Source: Dickeya oryzae (lineage in GTDB: Bacteria > Pseudomonadota > Gammaproteobacteria > Enterobacterales > Enterobacteriaceae). Taken from it: 64,000 nt of DNA. The DNA is taken from positions 207,292-271,291 of the forward strand of contig NZ_SULL01000013.1 in the NCBI RefSeq assembly GCF_009372235.1, written 5' to 3'. Under the pieces are notes generated by a model that saw only the letters and a program-made list of their open reading frames with translations, was not told the origin of the DNA and did no database searches. Shown piece after piece: positions 35,766-44,684 of the stretch; within the stretch, counting starts at the first letter, position 1, and the number at the start of each line of letters is the position of its first letter. The position numbers were made by a program, and so were the translations under genes.

Positions 35766-37274
35766 CTATTGGCTACATACAGCCCATACAGTGATCCCTG
35801 TCATATTCTGACTACTGTCACCACAAAGGCCGTACCAGCCGTTTGAAGCAGGCTGACTCTTGATGATGAAACCTAATCCAGCGGATGACAGGCAACTCAC
35901 ACCACCGGAAATAAGGTGTTCATTAGATGCACAGTTTACCACGCCTGCGGAATTCCGATTTAAATTACTTGAACCAAAATCAGCAGAACGAACTATTGTT
36001 GATGCTCCAAATGAAGACCAGATACCGTTTACGCATGACATAGCCTTTCCTGCTCCATCTCTGCCGATTAATCCATTCGGCGAGCATCCCCACCCAGCAT
36101 TAGCCTGACCATTTATATAGATAAATTCCCCTGAATTAATCCGCCCGTTAGCATCGATATTCCCGTTGGAATGCACATAGTTTGAGTTTATATTCCCGCT
36201 TGCCCATATATAGGAAGCATTAACCGTTCCATTAGCATCGATGTTGCCATTAGAATGAACATAACCACCATATAACCCGCCACTGGTCTGAACATTCTTG
36301 CCGCCATAAGCGTTAATGGTTGCCGTATCTGCCATATTCCAGCCACCGCCGTATTTCTGGAAATAAATCCCACCATCACCTAATGTTCTGAACCAGTTTT
36401 GCGTATAGGTTTCACCACGAGATACTACGGTTGTACCTGTAACAGTATTATTGGCATTGATATTCCCGTTAACCTGAGTGTTCCCCGCCACGGTTAGATC
36501 CGCACCTACTGTCGCCTCGCCAACAGTTTTAAGTACCCCCGTTGTCGTTGTCCCAGCCGCAGTGATATTTTGAGCGTTGTATATGCTCTGACCACCCATA
36601 TTCAGATCGCCCGTCATAGGGAGTGTTCCATCACGACGCAGGTAAACAGAATACATTGATGAATCATATCCCACACGATAAGCCAGAAGCCCCGCAGCGG
36701 TGATATTGCTGTAGTCCGTAGAAAGTTCTGACCACTGCCCGCCATAACCTGATGCAGCGGTAGTTGTTTTTGTCATTCCACTGTCAATGCCCGCCGCCTG
36801 CATTGCTTTACCCAACAAGTCATAACGGACTTTCCCGCCATCAGTCCATACGTTCGTCGTCGTAATCAGGCCATTAATGATGTAGTTGGGAACGTTCCCT
36901 GAACGTCTCAAAAAAATTTTATATGAAGATTTTTGCGCATTAACACCAGAAAAAGAGGAAGGTAATAACCCTTCATTCACCAGCGTCTGATAGGTAATTT
37001 CGCAGACTGAACCCGAACACGTTCTTGGTCCCGGATCACTTGACTGGTTGGTACTGGATATCAGGGTAGAAAGTTTGTCATAACGGATATTGATATAGCC
37101 ATTTACCGCCTCACCCATTTGCTTTATCTGTTCACCTACAGCTTTAGCAACAACAGTTTCCTGTTCGTTTTTCATATCCTGAAATTTCATAAAAGTCACT
37201 GTGGTTCCAACACCCAGCACCAAAATGAGTTCTAACAGTGAGAACCCTGTCTTATTTTGTTTTTTCATTTTCAT
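35766..37274 (-). CDS. pilV: Orphan type IV pilus minor tip protein PilV (IncI type)
   Basis: A 502-residue protein with a prepilin leader KTGF/SLLEL (cleavage after Gly 10, Glu at +5) and a long hydrophobic helix. Residues 40-210 carry PilV features (AVGEQIKQMGEAVNGYINIRYDKL, YRVGYDSSMYSVYLRRDGTLPMTGDLNM). The rest is a beta-rich stalk with a repeated YVHSNGNIDANG unit (twice, about residues 347 and 371) and a distinct C-terminal tip. In IncI plasmids PilV is the adhesin at the tip of the thin pilus and selects recipients. No other pilus gene, no Rci recombinase and no sfx sites were seen, so this copy is isolated; it may be used by a pilus encoded elsewhere. Confidence 0.8.
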   Translation of the reverse strand: MKMKKQNKTGFSLLELILVLGVGTTVTFMKFQDMKNEQETVVAKAVGEQIKQMGEAVNGYINIRYDKLSTLISSTNQSSDPGPRTCSGSVCEITYQTLVNEGLLPSSFSGVNAQKSSYKIFLRRSGNVPNYIINGLITTTNVWTDGGKVRYDLLGKAMQAAGIDSGMTKTTTAASGYGGQWSELSTDYSNITAAGLLAYRVGYDSSMYSVYLRRDGTLPMTGDLNMGGQSIYNAQNITAAGTTTTGVLKTVGEATVGADLTVAGNTQVNGNINANNTVTGTTVVSRGETYTQNWFRTLGDGGIYFQKYGGGWNMADTATINAYGGKNVQTSGGLYGGYVHSNGNIDANGTVNASYIWASGNINSNYVHSNGNIDANGRINSGEFIYINGQANAGWGCSPNGLIGRDGAGKAMSCVNGIWSSFGASTIVRSADFGSSNLNRNSAGVVNCASNEHLISGGVSCLSSAGLGFIIKSQPASNGWYGLCGDSSQNMTGITVWAVCSQ

Positions 37275-37451
37275 CGTCCTTTTTTATTTTCACGTACTAT
37301 TCAATTAACAAAAATGAAAAAGTGGTCAAGAGCGGGAAATGTAAATCCATAAAAAACGAATAATAAGGCATCAAACACATTTATAGTATCTGCATTATTT
37401 TATCGTTTATAGTATGATGTGTATGACGTTCAACATTCAGGATAAATGATA

Positions 37452-37853
37452 ATGAGTGAAGCCCTAAAAATATTAAATAACATTCGCACCCTCCGTGCTC
37501 AGGCTCGTGAAACCGATCTGGCAACACTGGAAGAAATGCTGGAAAAGCTGACTGCCATTGTTGAAGACCGGCGTGAAGAAGAAGCCAGCGCACAGCAACA
37601 AAACGCAGAGCGTCAGGCTAAAATCGAAGCCTTACGCGCCAGACTGCTGGAAGATGGTATTGATCCGTCTGAACTGCTCGACGCTGGTGTTACCAGCAAA
37701 ACAGCAAAAACCAAACGCACTCCCCGTCCTGCCAAGTACAAATATACCGACGAAAACGGCAACGAACAGACGTGGACAGGTCAGGGGCGGACACCTAAAG
37801 CTATCGCCGCAGCGCTGGAAAGTGGTAAAACTCTGGAAGACTTTGCTATCTGA
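37452..37853 (+). CDS. Full-length H-NS family nucleoid protein (island paralogue)
   Basis: A 133-residue H-NS-type protein. Residues 1-80 form the oligomerisation coiled coil ([20 protein letters not shown] as in E. coli H-NS), followed by a linker and the C-terminal AT-DNA-binding domain with [20 protein letters not shown]. The core loop QGR is intact. The start at 37452 is set by the H-NS N-terminus; another ATG lies two codons upstream. Mobile elements often carry H-NS paralogues that silence their own AT-rich genes and limit host cost. A truncated H-NS relative is encoded in the same island at 56048. Confidence 0.9.
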   Translation: MSEALKILNNIRTLRAQARETDLATLEEMLEKLTAIVEDRREEEASAQQQNAERQAKIEALRARLLEDGIDPSELLDAGVTSKTAKTKRTPRPAKYKYTDENGNEQTWTGQGRTPKAIAAALESGKTLEDFAI

Positions 37854-37934
37854 TAAAGAAACGCAGCATCCACGAAAACGAATCCGCTAGTCTATAGTTA
37901 GCGGATTTATTATATTACGCGAAGAGATTGTTAT

Positions 37935-38483
37935 ATGGATGATTACATTTACCGCATCGATACCGCTGTAAAACTTAAAAAAATACAGGATAGCTTATTT
38001 CGCGCTAAAAGATGGGAAAACAGAAATGGGATAGACTATCCCCATAAGCTTCTAAAAGACCGCTACGCAGAACTCGCGCCAGCCGAGGGGGTTTACTTAA
38101 TGTGCTTCTATTCAAGCCAGCAAAAAGCCGAAATATCATTGAAAAATGATTTCTCCTATTTCGGGGATTGTCAGATTTCACGTTGTCGTAAAAAAGCTGT
38201 ATTAGATTCTGGTTTTAGCGAAAGTTGGGATGATGGTTTTCCTGTTGGAGAGGCTTATTTATTTTGGTGTCAGGAAGTACTGAACCAAAGTAACACTAAA
38301 TTCTCATCCACGGGTATTTCTTTAGAGCACATTGAAACAATGAGACAGGGAGAATGGATATCACTAATCGATTACCTAAAAAATAATTCACCCTCTGTTA
38401 ATACAACATTGGAATCATTTTCACCACCCAAAGATATATCAGGGGTTCAAAGCAAAAAAGCATGGTGGAAATTTTGGTCATGA
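37935..38483 (+). CDS. Hypothetical protein
   Basis: A 182-residue protein beginning MDDYIYRIDTAVKLKKIQDS and ending in a basic, tryptophan-rich AWWKFWS tail. It has no membrane segment and several scattered cysteines. It lies 81 bases after the H-NS gene on the same strand and overlaps the 3' end of the next, convergent gene by six bases. I do not recognise the family. Confidence 0.6.
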   Translation: MDDYIYRIDTAVKLKKIQDSLFRAKRWENRNGIDYPHKLLKDRYAELAPAEGVYLMCFYSSQQKAEISLKNDFSYFGDCQISRCRKKAVLDSGFSESWDDGFPVGEAYLFWCQEVLNQSNTKFSSTGISLEHIETMRQGEWISLIDYLKNNSPSVNTTLESFSPPKDISGVQSKKAWWKFWS

Positions 38484-38843
38484 AAAATCAGAAGTATCTA
38501 TCTTCAGGAAACGGAACGTGATGAACTCGTGTACAGGATATTCATTTTCAACGGGGAGAAGACCGCTGATATATTCCTTCAAACTATCTCGGCAATGCTC
38601 TGGTATATCCGAATCAATTAAAGCCTTTAGATTTTTAAGTTCAATCAATCGAATTACTTTCCCATAATCAATTATAACAAATTTTTCTTCTCTCAAATAG
38701 ACCAATATTTCTATGATAGTGAACAATAATCTACAACCTCTACCGTGCCAAATATAATCACTTTCGATTGATGGTAATTGTTCGAAAATCATTCCATATA
38801 TATCTTCAGGCGTTCCTGTAGAAAATATTTCTTTAGAATACAT
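38478..38843 (-). CDS. Small protein resembling a helical domain of TrbC/IcmO coupling proteins
   Basis: A 121-residue helical protein. The segment YIWHGRGCRLLFTIIEILVYLRE followed by IRLIELKNLKALID resembles, from memory, the all-alpha part of type IVB/IncI coupling ATPases (TrbC, IcmO/DotL), in which a GRA...LVYLRD pattern is followed by an IREYFEL-like helix. No Walker motif is present, so it would be a detached domain or relic. GGGGAAAT gives a good ribosome site, arguing that it is expressed. Confidence in the homology is limited. Confidence 0.4.
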   Translation of the reverse strand: MYSKEIFSTGTPEDIYGMIFEQLPSIESDYIWHGRGCRLLFTIIEILVYLREEKFVIIDYGKVIRLIELKNLKALIDSDIPEHCRDSLKEYISGLLPVENEYPVHEFITFRFLKIDTSDFS

Positions 38844-38962
38844 ATTTCCCCTATTTTTATTTTATCTGAATTGGCTACCGCGCCCTCTAGGGCTTGCTCA
38901 ACAGCTCACCGACCTAAAAGCAAGTTTTAGGTCGGTTCACCGTTCGGACGTGAAAAAAATAA

Positions 38963-39247
38963 TTAACATTTGGATTTATTTATAACATTTTCGATATAGA
39001 TTTGGCCCTGTGCTCTATACCCTTCAATATCACGCTCAGATAGATTAGATATATTGAGCAGAACACCAAAGACTAATTCTTTATCTACATAACCAATATC
39101 ACAACCTAAGACTTTGGCAACCTCTGCACCGAAAATAATTTTCTGGCGAGTATTTTCTTTTTTCGTTTGCTGTTTCTTTTTGGCTTCCAAGAAATATAAA
39201 CGTTCCTGTGCTGAAGCAATTTGTTGTTTGATATCTTTTCTGGTCAT
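38963..39247 (-). CDS. TraD-like conjugal transfer accessory protein
   Basis: A 94-residue charged protein with an N-terminal coiled coil (KDIKQQIASAQERLYFLEAK) followed by TRQKIIFGAEVAKVLGCDIG. That pattern, basic coiled coil then RxxIxFGAEVAKVLG, fits the small TraD/MobC-like relaxosome proteins encoded beside MobA/MobL relaxases. Here it lies about 4 kb from the relaxase and on the other strand. Its start overlaps the stop of the next upstream gene by four bases. Confidence 0.6.
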   Translation of the reverse strand: MTRKDIKQQIASAQERLYFLEAKKKQQTKKENTRQKIIFGAEVAKVLGCDIGYVDKELVFGVLLNISNLSERDIEGYRAQGQIYIENVINKSKC

Positions 39248-39507
39248 TTATGTTCTCCCCAATGTTTTTTCTTGTTGGCATAAGGGACATTCGCATAATC
39301 ATAACCATAACCATTACCAATTTGTTTCTTGACTGACTTAATCTTCAATTTAAATTGTTGCTTTATCTGGTGCTGCTTTGCTTTTTCCCTTATCTGGTTT
39401 ACTATTTTCTCTGCTTCTAAATAAGCTTGTTCTGTATCAGTATAGATACCATCATCAAGAAGCCTTTTAGCTTCCCAATCAATGGCTTCATCATTATTCT
39501 TATACAT
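39244..39507 (-). CDS. Hypothetical protein coupled to the TraD-like gene
   Basis: An 87-residue, highly charged helical protein beginning MYKNNDEAIDWEAKRLLDDG with a basic, YGYDYANVPYANKKK-rich tail. It overlaps the TraD-like gene by four bases (ATGA) so the two are co-translated. A role in mobilization is inferred from this coupling only. Confidence 0.5.
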   Translation of the reverse strand: MYKNNDEAIDWEAKRLLDDGIYTDTEQAYLEAEKIVNQIREKAKQHQIKQQFKLKIKSVKKQIGNGYGYDYANVPYANKKKHWGEHK

Positions 39508-39886
39508 TACACCTCCTTGTTTTTGTTATATCATCATTTACCATATTTTGAATAATTATCAATACAAGAAGATAACTTTATTTGATAAAATATAAAAAAC
39601 AATAATTATATTGATACTCCACATCACAGAATTTTCCCCATTAAAATTAATACTGTTTCATCAGAGTCTCACATCATTTTCACTTTTCATTTTATCCAAT
39701 TCAATAGAAAACATATAGAATGCTTTACCAAAAAGATATTAGATCATAGATAAAAAGATATATTACAGATGCAGATAAAGGGATTTAGACAGGGAGCTGC
39801 AGCATATGGCTGGTTATTATTTAATATATACAGACATTAGATTATAGTAAATTTTCTACAGCATGGAGTTTAAGTTGGTATGGGGA
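39508..39886. other. AT-rich intergenic stretch
   Basis: About 380 very AT-rich bases with no open frame of note. They may hold the promoter of the mobilization genes on the left and the 3' end of the RelA/SpoT operon on the right. No clear terminator was found. Confidence 0.4.
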
Positions 39887-40888
39887 TTAATACCCAATGC
39901 CGCTACTTATACCAACATCACTTAAAATCATTCTCAATTCATTTAAATATCCGGGCAAAGGCCATTCGCTCTGTAATTTGCTACTGTCTTCAGTGATTGC
40001 GATCCAGTAGGCAAAAATAACCACAGGCTGAGCGAAAAATAAATTAGCCATTGCTCTTTGTTGAATCTTAGTTGGTATATATTTCTTCTCATTAAGAAGA
40101 TTAATTAATTTTGTTAAAAGATCATCTTGGATAAAACCTCTATATTCATCCAAAAAACAATAGTTAATTTTATCTTCCTTATTTAAATAAGACCCACCAA
40201 TTTTATTTATATAAAGTTCTTTTAGCTCCTCTAAAAAATCATTTCTTGGTTTGTTCGTATCGCATAAAAGCTTCATCGTATTACAAAATAATTCATCCGT
40301 TGTCTCCATTAATGCCATACTTCGTGCAATTTGGCGTTCAGCTTTTTTGGGTACAGGGCCAACAGGTTTATAAACGCTATCATGAACTAATTCTGCATAT
40401 GCATGTTGCAATAATGTCCTAACTTGCACTTCGCAGCACATATCTGTAGTAATATTTACTCCCGATATCACACTATCTACTTTTAGTCTAACTTCAAAGT
40501 GCTTGGATTGATAGTCAAATAATTTAGGGTTCGCCTCTATATCATCCTGATAGTCTTTAGATACAATAACTGTCCATTCTTCATGACCTTGAATGATATT
40601 ACAAATTCTCTCAATATCATCTGAGAGTAAAACAACAAAACGAACTCCGACGAGATCCGTCATCTGCTGGATGGGATTGTTATAACCTTTTCGACCAACC
40701 TTCCCTAAGGCTGACTCAATGCCTTTAACTCTCGGCGTGGGTTCTACCTTGATGAAGTATTTTGCTTCTTCTTCACCGAGTTGTTTAGTCAAAGTCGCAT
40801 TGATTTCAGACGCAATATGTTTACCCCACGCTTCATAAGCAGCATGGTTTTCAACAAGATAACGTCTGAAATCCTCAATTCTAATCAT
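39887..40888 (-). CDS. RelA/SpoT-domain (p)ppGpp synthetase-like protein
   Basis: A 333-residue protein whose residues 40-190 form a RelA/SpoT nucleotidyltransferase domain with the active-site motifs intact: the ATP-binding R53-K55-S59-K63 set in RVKGIESALGK, metal Asp 78 in DLVGVR, the G-loop YQSKH at 126-130, and the catalytic Glu 153 in EVQVRTLLQHAYAELVHD. There is no hydrolase, TGS or ACT domain. Residues 190-333 are helical. Such stand-alone synthetases include housekeeping small alarmone synthetases, toxSAS toxins and phage-sensing CapRel. Its start overlaps the NdpA-like gene by four bases, so the two form a coupled operon. Confidence 0.8.
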   Translation of the reverse strand: MIRIEDFRRYLVENHAAYEAWGKHIASEINATLTKQLGEEEAKYFIKVEPTPRVKGIESALGKVGRKGYNNPIQQMTDLVGVRFVVLLSDDIERICNIIQGHEEWTVIVSKDYQDDIEANPKLFDYQSKHFEVRLKVDSVISGVNITTDMCCEVQVRTLLQHAYAELVHDSVYKPVGPVPKKAERQIARSMALMETTDELFCNTMKLLCDTNKPRNDFLEELKELYINKIGGSYLNKEDKINYCFLDEYRGFIQDDLLTKLINLLNEKKYIPTKIQQRAMANLFFAQPVVIFAYWIAITEDSSKLQSEWPLPGYLNELRMILSDVGISSGIGY

Positions 40889-41976
40889 TCCTGACTTTTC
40901 AACCGCCCTTTAACTTTAAGTGTAGTAGAGTCATCATCATCATCTGTTTTTTCAATCTGTACCAGTTCTTTTAATTGATCTGGTGGTATGGATATCCATA
41001 CATCGCTTGTAAACACTAGCTTACTTCTTCGACGAAGTTTTTTCTTAATATAATCAGTATCTTTAGATACTGAATTCTGCGGAAAACCTTTTTGAACCAT
41101 AAATGATTGATAACTCGCCTGTAATTCTTGAGGAAGATGTTCCGTAGCAAACGAAGCAGTACTCAAAGTTGCTTTCTGGCTTCGCAGTTCAGAACGCAAT
41201 GACTCGTGTAAATCAAATTTAGTTTCTTCATCCACCGGAGCCTGATTGATGAAATTTCGCGTGTGTTCAAAAAAATCCTGAGTCAATTTCTTGGAGGACT
41301 TTTCGATCCCCATACCAAGAAAAACGCTGTAAAAATAACCAGCAGCATTTTTAGTTTCTGTCGATGTCATCAAATGATCAAATAAAAACGAACGATAATA
41401 TTGCGTATCATAACGGCCATCAATTAATTCATGTCCTGACTCACATTCAATCAATATACCTATTTTATAAAGGCGTTGGGTTGGCGTAAGCAATAAATCA
41501 GCAATATACTCCATCGCTATTTTTTCAGGAGTATCATTAGTCCGAAATCCATTTTGCATTTCAGCACGTAGTACAGCCAAGAAGGGGCAGGCTTGATCAC
41601 CAATTTTTCCTGTAATGATTACTAACACACCACCAGAAACTTTCCCTGCACTGTATTGAGCCTCTGTCAATTTAGACGCCAATCGTTTGGATACGTCAAT
41701 AAATGATTGACCTTCGACATGCAGAACAGACGTTGTTAGCGTAAAAAAACTATCATTACCGGTATCGGTAATAGACATTTCAATACCATGAGATTTATTG
41801 CCTAAGGCTTCTGTTATACGAACCTGTAGTGCATCTAAAGCATCTTGTTCTAACGTTATTAACTGATTGCTCAACTTAGGTGGAACCATTTGCTTATCTG
41901 GAGATCTTGGGAAGATTCTATGAGCAATAATTCGGTCGATCATCACCCCCTCAAAAGAAAAACCTACATTTGTCAT
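40885..41976 (-). CDS. NdpA/YejK-like nucleoid-associated protein (NA37-type)
   Basis: A 363-residue soluble protein. The opening IDRIIAHRIF, the central GGVLVIITGK and FLAVLRAEM strands, the LTPTQRLYKIGILIEC segment, a FFEHTRNFINQAPVDEETK helix and the terminal STTLKVKGRLKSQ follow the pattern of NA37/YejK nucleoid-associated proteins. Those bind DNA-related structures and their role is poorly known. The start has GGAG five bases upstream. It is the first gene of a two-gene operon with a (p)ppGpp synthetase-like protein. The homology is judged by eye and is moderate. Confidence 0.55.
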   Translation of the reverse strand: MTNVGFSFEGVMIDRIIAHRIFPRSPDKQMVPPKLSNQLITLEQDALDALQVRITEALGNKSHGIEMSITDTGNDSFFTLTTSVLHVEGQSFIDVSKRLASKLTEAQYSAGKVSGGVLVIITGKIGDQACPFLAVLRAEMQNGFRTNDTPEKIAMEYIADLLLTPTQRLYKIGILIECESGHELIDGRYDTQYYRSFLFDHLMTSTETKNAAGYFYSVFLGMGIEKSSKKLTQDFFEHTRNFINQAPVDEETKFDLHESLRSELRSQKATLSTASFATEHLPQELQASYQSFMVQKGFPQNSVSKDTDYIKKKLRRRSKLVFTSDVWISIPPDQLKELVQIEKTDDDDDSTTLKVKGRLKSQE

Positions 41977-43248
41977 ACTTACTCCATAATAAGCTGAAAT
42001 TAATAAATCATTTTAGTTTTTGGCAATACTTCTGTTTCGCAAGCATAGTCCTAACCGTGTCAAGAGTCACCAGATGTTCAGATGAAGAGGCCCGACAGTT
42101 TTCAACCAGCACACTATCTTTACTAGACAACTTAACTACAGGAGGCGGTTACCGGTCAAAACAGACAGAACGACAGTTCCTGCTATTCCAGCCAGATAGT
42201 CACTATCTGGTATCTGGCTCGCACTACCCGCTTTCATAGTTACTTTTTTGCGTTTTATTCACGTATCCAATCTATCCGTAACTATCTTGCTAAAAAGCAA
42301 GTCAGTGGATCACTGCCTCAAGAGAAACACCAACCATTTTAAATGAAATAATTATCATTGAAAGTTAATTCGATTAAGGAATTTATAGATTGTGTAATGG
42401 TGGTAATCATAATATACCACCATAATGAAAAATGAGAACACCATATGTTCACGATCGACTCATAGGGTGATGTCAAACAGATCGTTGCAACGTGCTTACT
42501 CCCTGCAGAAGTCGCGAAACTGGGAATGTTAGTGCTGGATCAGAGCCGTTCAATGTCCAGAATTCAAGGAGCATTTTTCGAATGAAATCACACTATTTCG
42601 TCAGCTAGTTAACGAAAATCGTCAATGTTACAGTTAGTTAAAAGTAATGAAACACAGCGAAAAATGAAACATACAAACAATGCACATAAAATCCCGCTGC
42701 TTTTAAAACCCCGACCTCTCCGCGTTACTTATTTTTGTTTATTAATGTTTTCCATTCCACCTTTAAACTTTTTACTTTGATTCCTTACCTTAACCTGTGA
42801 ATTCTGCAACAGGGAAAATTACCGATAACCTCATCTATTTTCTTGTTTTAGGGTTTTCCCGCCTTACGGCGGGATAAATTAACACTCTTTTTGTCCTTCG
42901 GACACCATCTAAACCCCACTGATGTAATATCGCGGAATACTTCGCCCGGTTATCCAGATTGCGCCGCTTAATTCGGCGTTTTGTTTTACAGGCATTCATA
43001 TATTTCGTATTAATTAAGTAGGGAGGCTTTTACATTGTCTCTATTTTTAATAAGACAATGCCCACTTATACACTCACTTCGTGAGCGTGTGGGCCCTACC
43101 GGGGGTTGCCTGCCGCAGGCTAACACCGTTTCCTTCGGAAACAAAGTCAACGTCAACCCCTAAGTTTTTCTTGCGAAAAACTAACGGCAGCATAGTTATC
43201 GTTGCGTTTTATATTTTGGTTTTATTTTATATTGAGGTCTTTTATTAT
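41977..43248. other. Hairpin-rich non-coding region upstream of the relaxase, candidate oriT
   Basis: Nearly 1.3 kb without a convincing gene. The right part is a run of small perfect hairpins: TCCCGCC/GGCGGGA (42857-42874), TGTCC/GGACA (42892-42904), CATTGTCT/AGACAATG (43033-43060), CTCAC/GTGAG (43073-43085), GCCTG/CAGGC (43108-43120), GTTTCC/GGAAAC (43128-43142), AGTTTTTC/GAAAAACT (43163-43182). Relaxase genes usually lie next to their oriT, so the origin of transfer is most likely within 43030-43190. The nick site cannot be named. Confidence 0.55.
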
Positions 43249-44682
43249 ATGGCGATATTTCATCTGGAGTTTAAAATTGTGAAACGTTCTGAGGGTATGT
43301 CTTCCTGTAGGAAGGCCGCCTATCATAACAGGTCAAGAATAACAGATGATCGCACTGGCAATACCTATGATTTCAGCCACAGAACAGATTTATTCCATCA
43401 TCTGATATTAGCACCTGTTTCCGCACCTGCTGATATTGTCGAAAACTCAAGCTCCTTGTGGAATGAAGTTGAAAGGGTTGAGCGTCAGAAAGACGGTCAA
43501 ACAGCCCGTTATTTTGATGTGGCTATTCCCTGTGAACTGGACAATGAAGACAAGATAAAACTGGTTGTTGAATACTGCCAGAAGAATTTCGTTGATAAGG
43601 GGATGATTGCCGATATCGCCTTCCACGATTTGGATGGCAATAACCCCCATGCACATGTGATGTTGACATTAAAACCGATCACCGCTGATGGCTTTGGTAA
43701 AAAAGAAAGGAGCTGGAACGACAAGAAAAACGTAATACTGTGGCGTGAAGCGTGGTCTGCTCTTGCCAACCGCTATCTTACTGCTGCTGGCAGTAATGAA
43801 CGTATTGATCATCGTTCTATTGAGGCTCAACATAATGAAGCACTCGAACATGCTGCTATTACCTTGGATGCAGAAGAAAAAGCACTATGGCTTGCCAAAG
43901 CAACAGCAACCAGCCGCCCGGCAATGCAACGTATTCATCGTGCCAAGTGGAACAGTCGAAGCGTTCAGGAAAAACGTGCTGCTGAACAGGCTGTACGCGA
44001 TGAGATGAAACAGGAAGCACAGGCCACATATAGTGTCTTCAAAGATTTGGATCTTCAGATCGTTGTTGACCTCAGAAGCTTTACCGTGTCGCAGCTTCCT
44101 GAACCTGTTGAAATCGTCTTACCTGAAATACAACCTCGAACAGAGTTCTCTGAAACAGGTTCACAATCAGCATCATCAGAAAACCAAAAGCCTGTTCTGG
44201 TTGCCCCTGCGCCTCATACACGCACCAAATTGATAACCCCATCCTCTTCAACGGCCAGAGCGGTTAAACGCGCTCCTGTAAAAAGTAAGAGAAAGCCGGT
44301 TAAACCGAGTCAGGATGGTATTTTCAAACGTTTCACTTTGCTGGTAGTGGAATATATAAGAGAAAAATTTGTCTGGGCCAGAAAGAAACCCGCTCCTGTT
44401 TCCGTTGATGCGGATCACGATAAACGTATTGCCGAAAACTACGTGTTTGATGAGGTACAGGGTATCTATGTTCCACGCGTTGAGTATGAAAGACGAGCCA
44501 GATTTAACAGTAATGACTACAAGCCAACTGCGGATGAGATCAGGCGTTTTCCAAGTCGTTCAGAGCAATATCATCAAGCTCTAGAGCTTAGTATGAATCT
44601 CACCCCATCCAGCCCACCTGAGCATTCAAGCAACAGCGCTCCAACGCTGAGGCCATCACGTGGCCATAGTAGGAATTTGTGA
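43249..44682 (+). CDS. mobA: MobA/MobL-family relaxase
   Basis: A 477-residue relaxase of the MOBQ (MobA/MobL) family, which nicks oriT and pilots the strand into a recipient. The N-terminal domain has MAIFHLEFKIVKRSEGMSSC followed by RKAAYHNRSRI with the candidate nucleophile Tyr, and the metal-binding histidines in the NNPHAHVML segment near residue 134. The C-terminal third is basic and low-complexity. The start at 43249 is set by the family N-terminus; the frame is open 56 codons further upstream through the hairpin region, without homology. There is no primase or helicase domain. Confidence 0.9.
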   Translation: MAIFHLEFKIVKRSEGMSSCRKAAYHNRSRITDDRTGNTYDFSHRTDLFHHLILAPVSAPADIVENSSSLWNEVERVERQKDGQTARYFDVAIPCELDNEDKIKLVVEYCQKNFVDKGMIADIAFHDLDGNNPHAHVMLTLKPITADGFGKKERSWNDKKNVILWREAWSALANRYLTAAGSNERIDHRSIEAQHNEALEHAAITLDAEEKALWLAKATATSRPAMQRIHRAKWNSRSVQEKRAAEQAVRDEMKQEAQATYSVFKDLDLQIVVDLRSFTVSQLPEPVEIVLPEIQPRTEFSETGSQSASSENQKPVLVAPAPHTRTKLITPSSSTARAVKRAPVKSKRKPVKPSQDGIFKRFTLLVVEYIREKFVWARKKPAPVSVDADHDKRIAENYVFDEVQGIYVPRVEYERRARFNSNDYKPTADEIRRFPSRSEQYHQALELSMNLTPSSPPEHSSNSAPTLRPSRGHSRNL

Positions 44683-44684
44683 TT

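Noticed and set aside
35766..37274. Shufflon recombination sites in or near pilV
   Set aside because: No copy of the known sfx core was seen and no Rci-type recombinase is present; the YVHSNGNIDANG repeats are protein stalk repeats.
41970..42239. 89-codon plus-strand frame upstream of the NdpA-like gene
   Set aside because: No ribosome site and no sensible protein pattern; it overlaps the start of the NdpA-like gene on the other strand.
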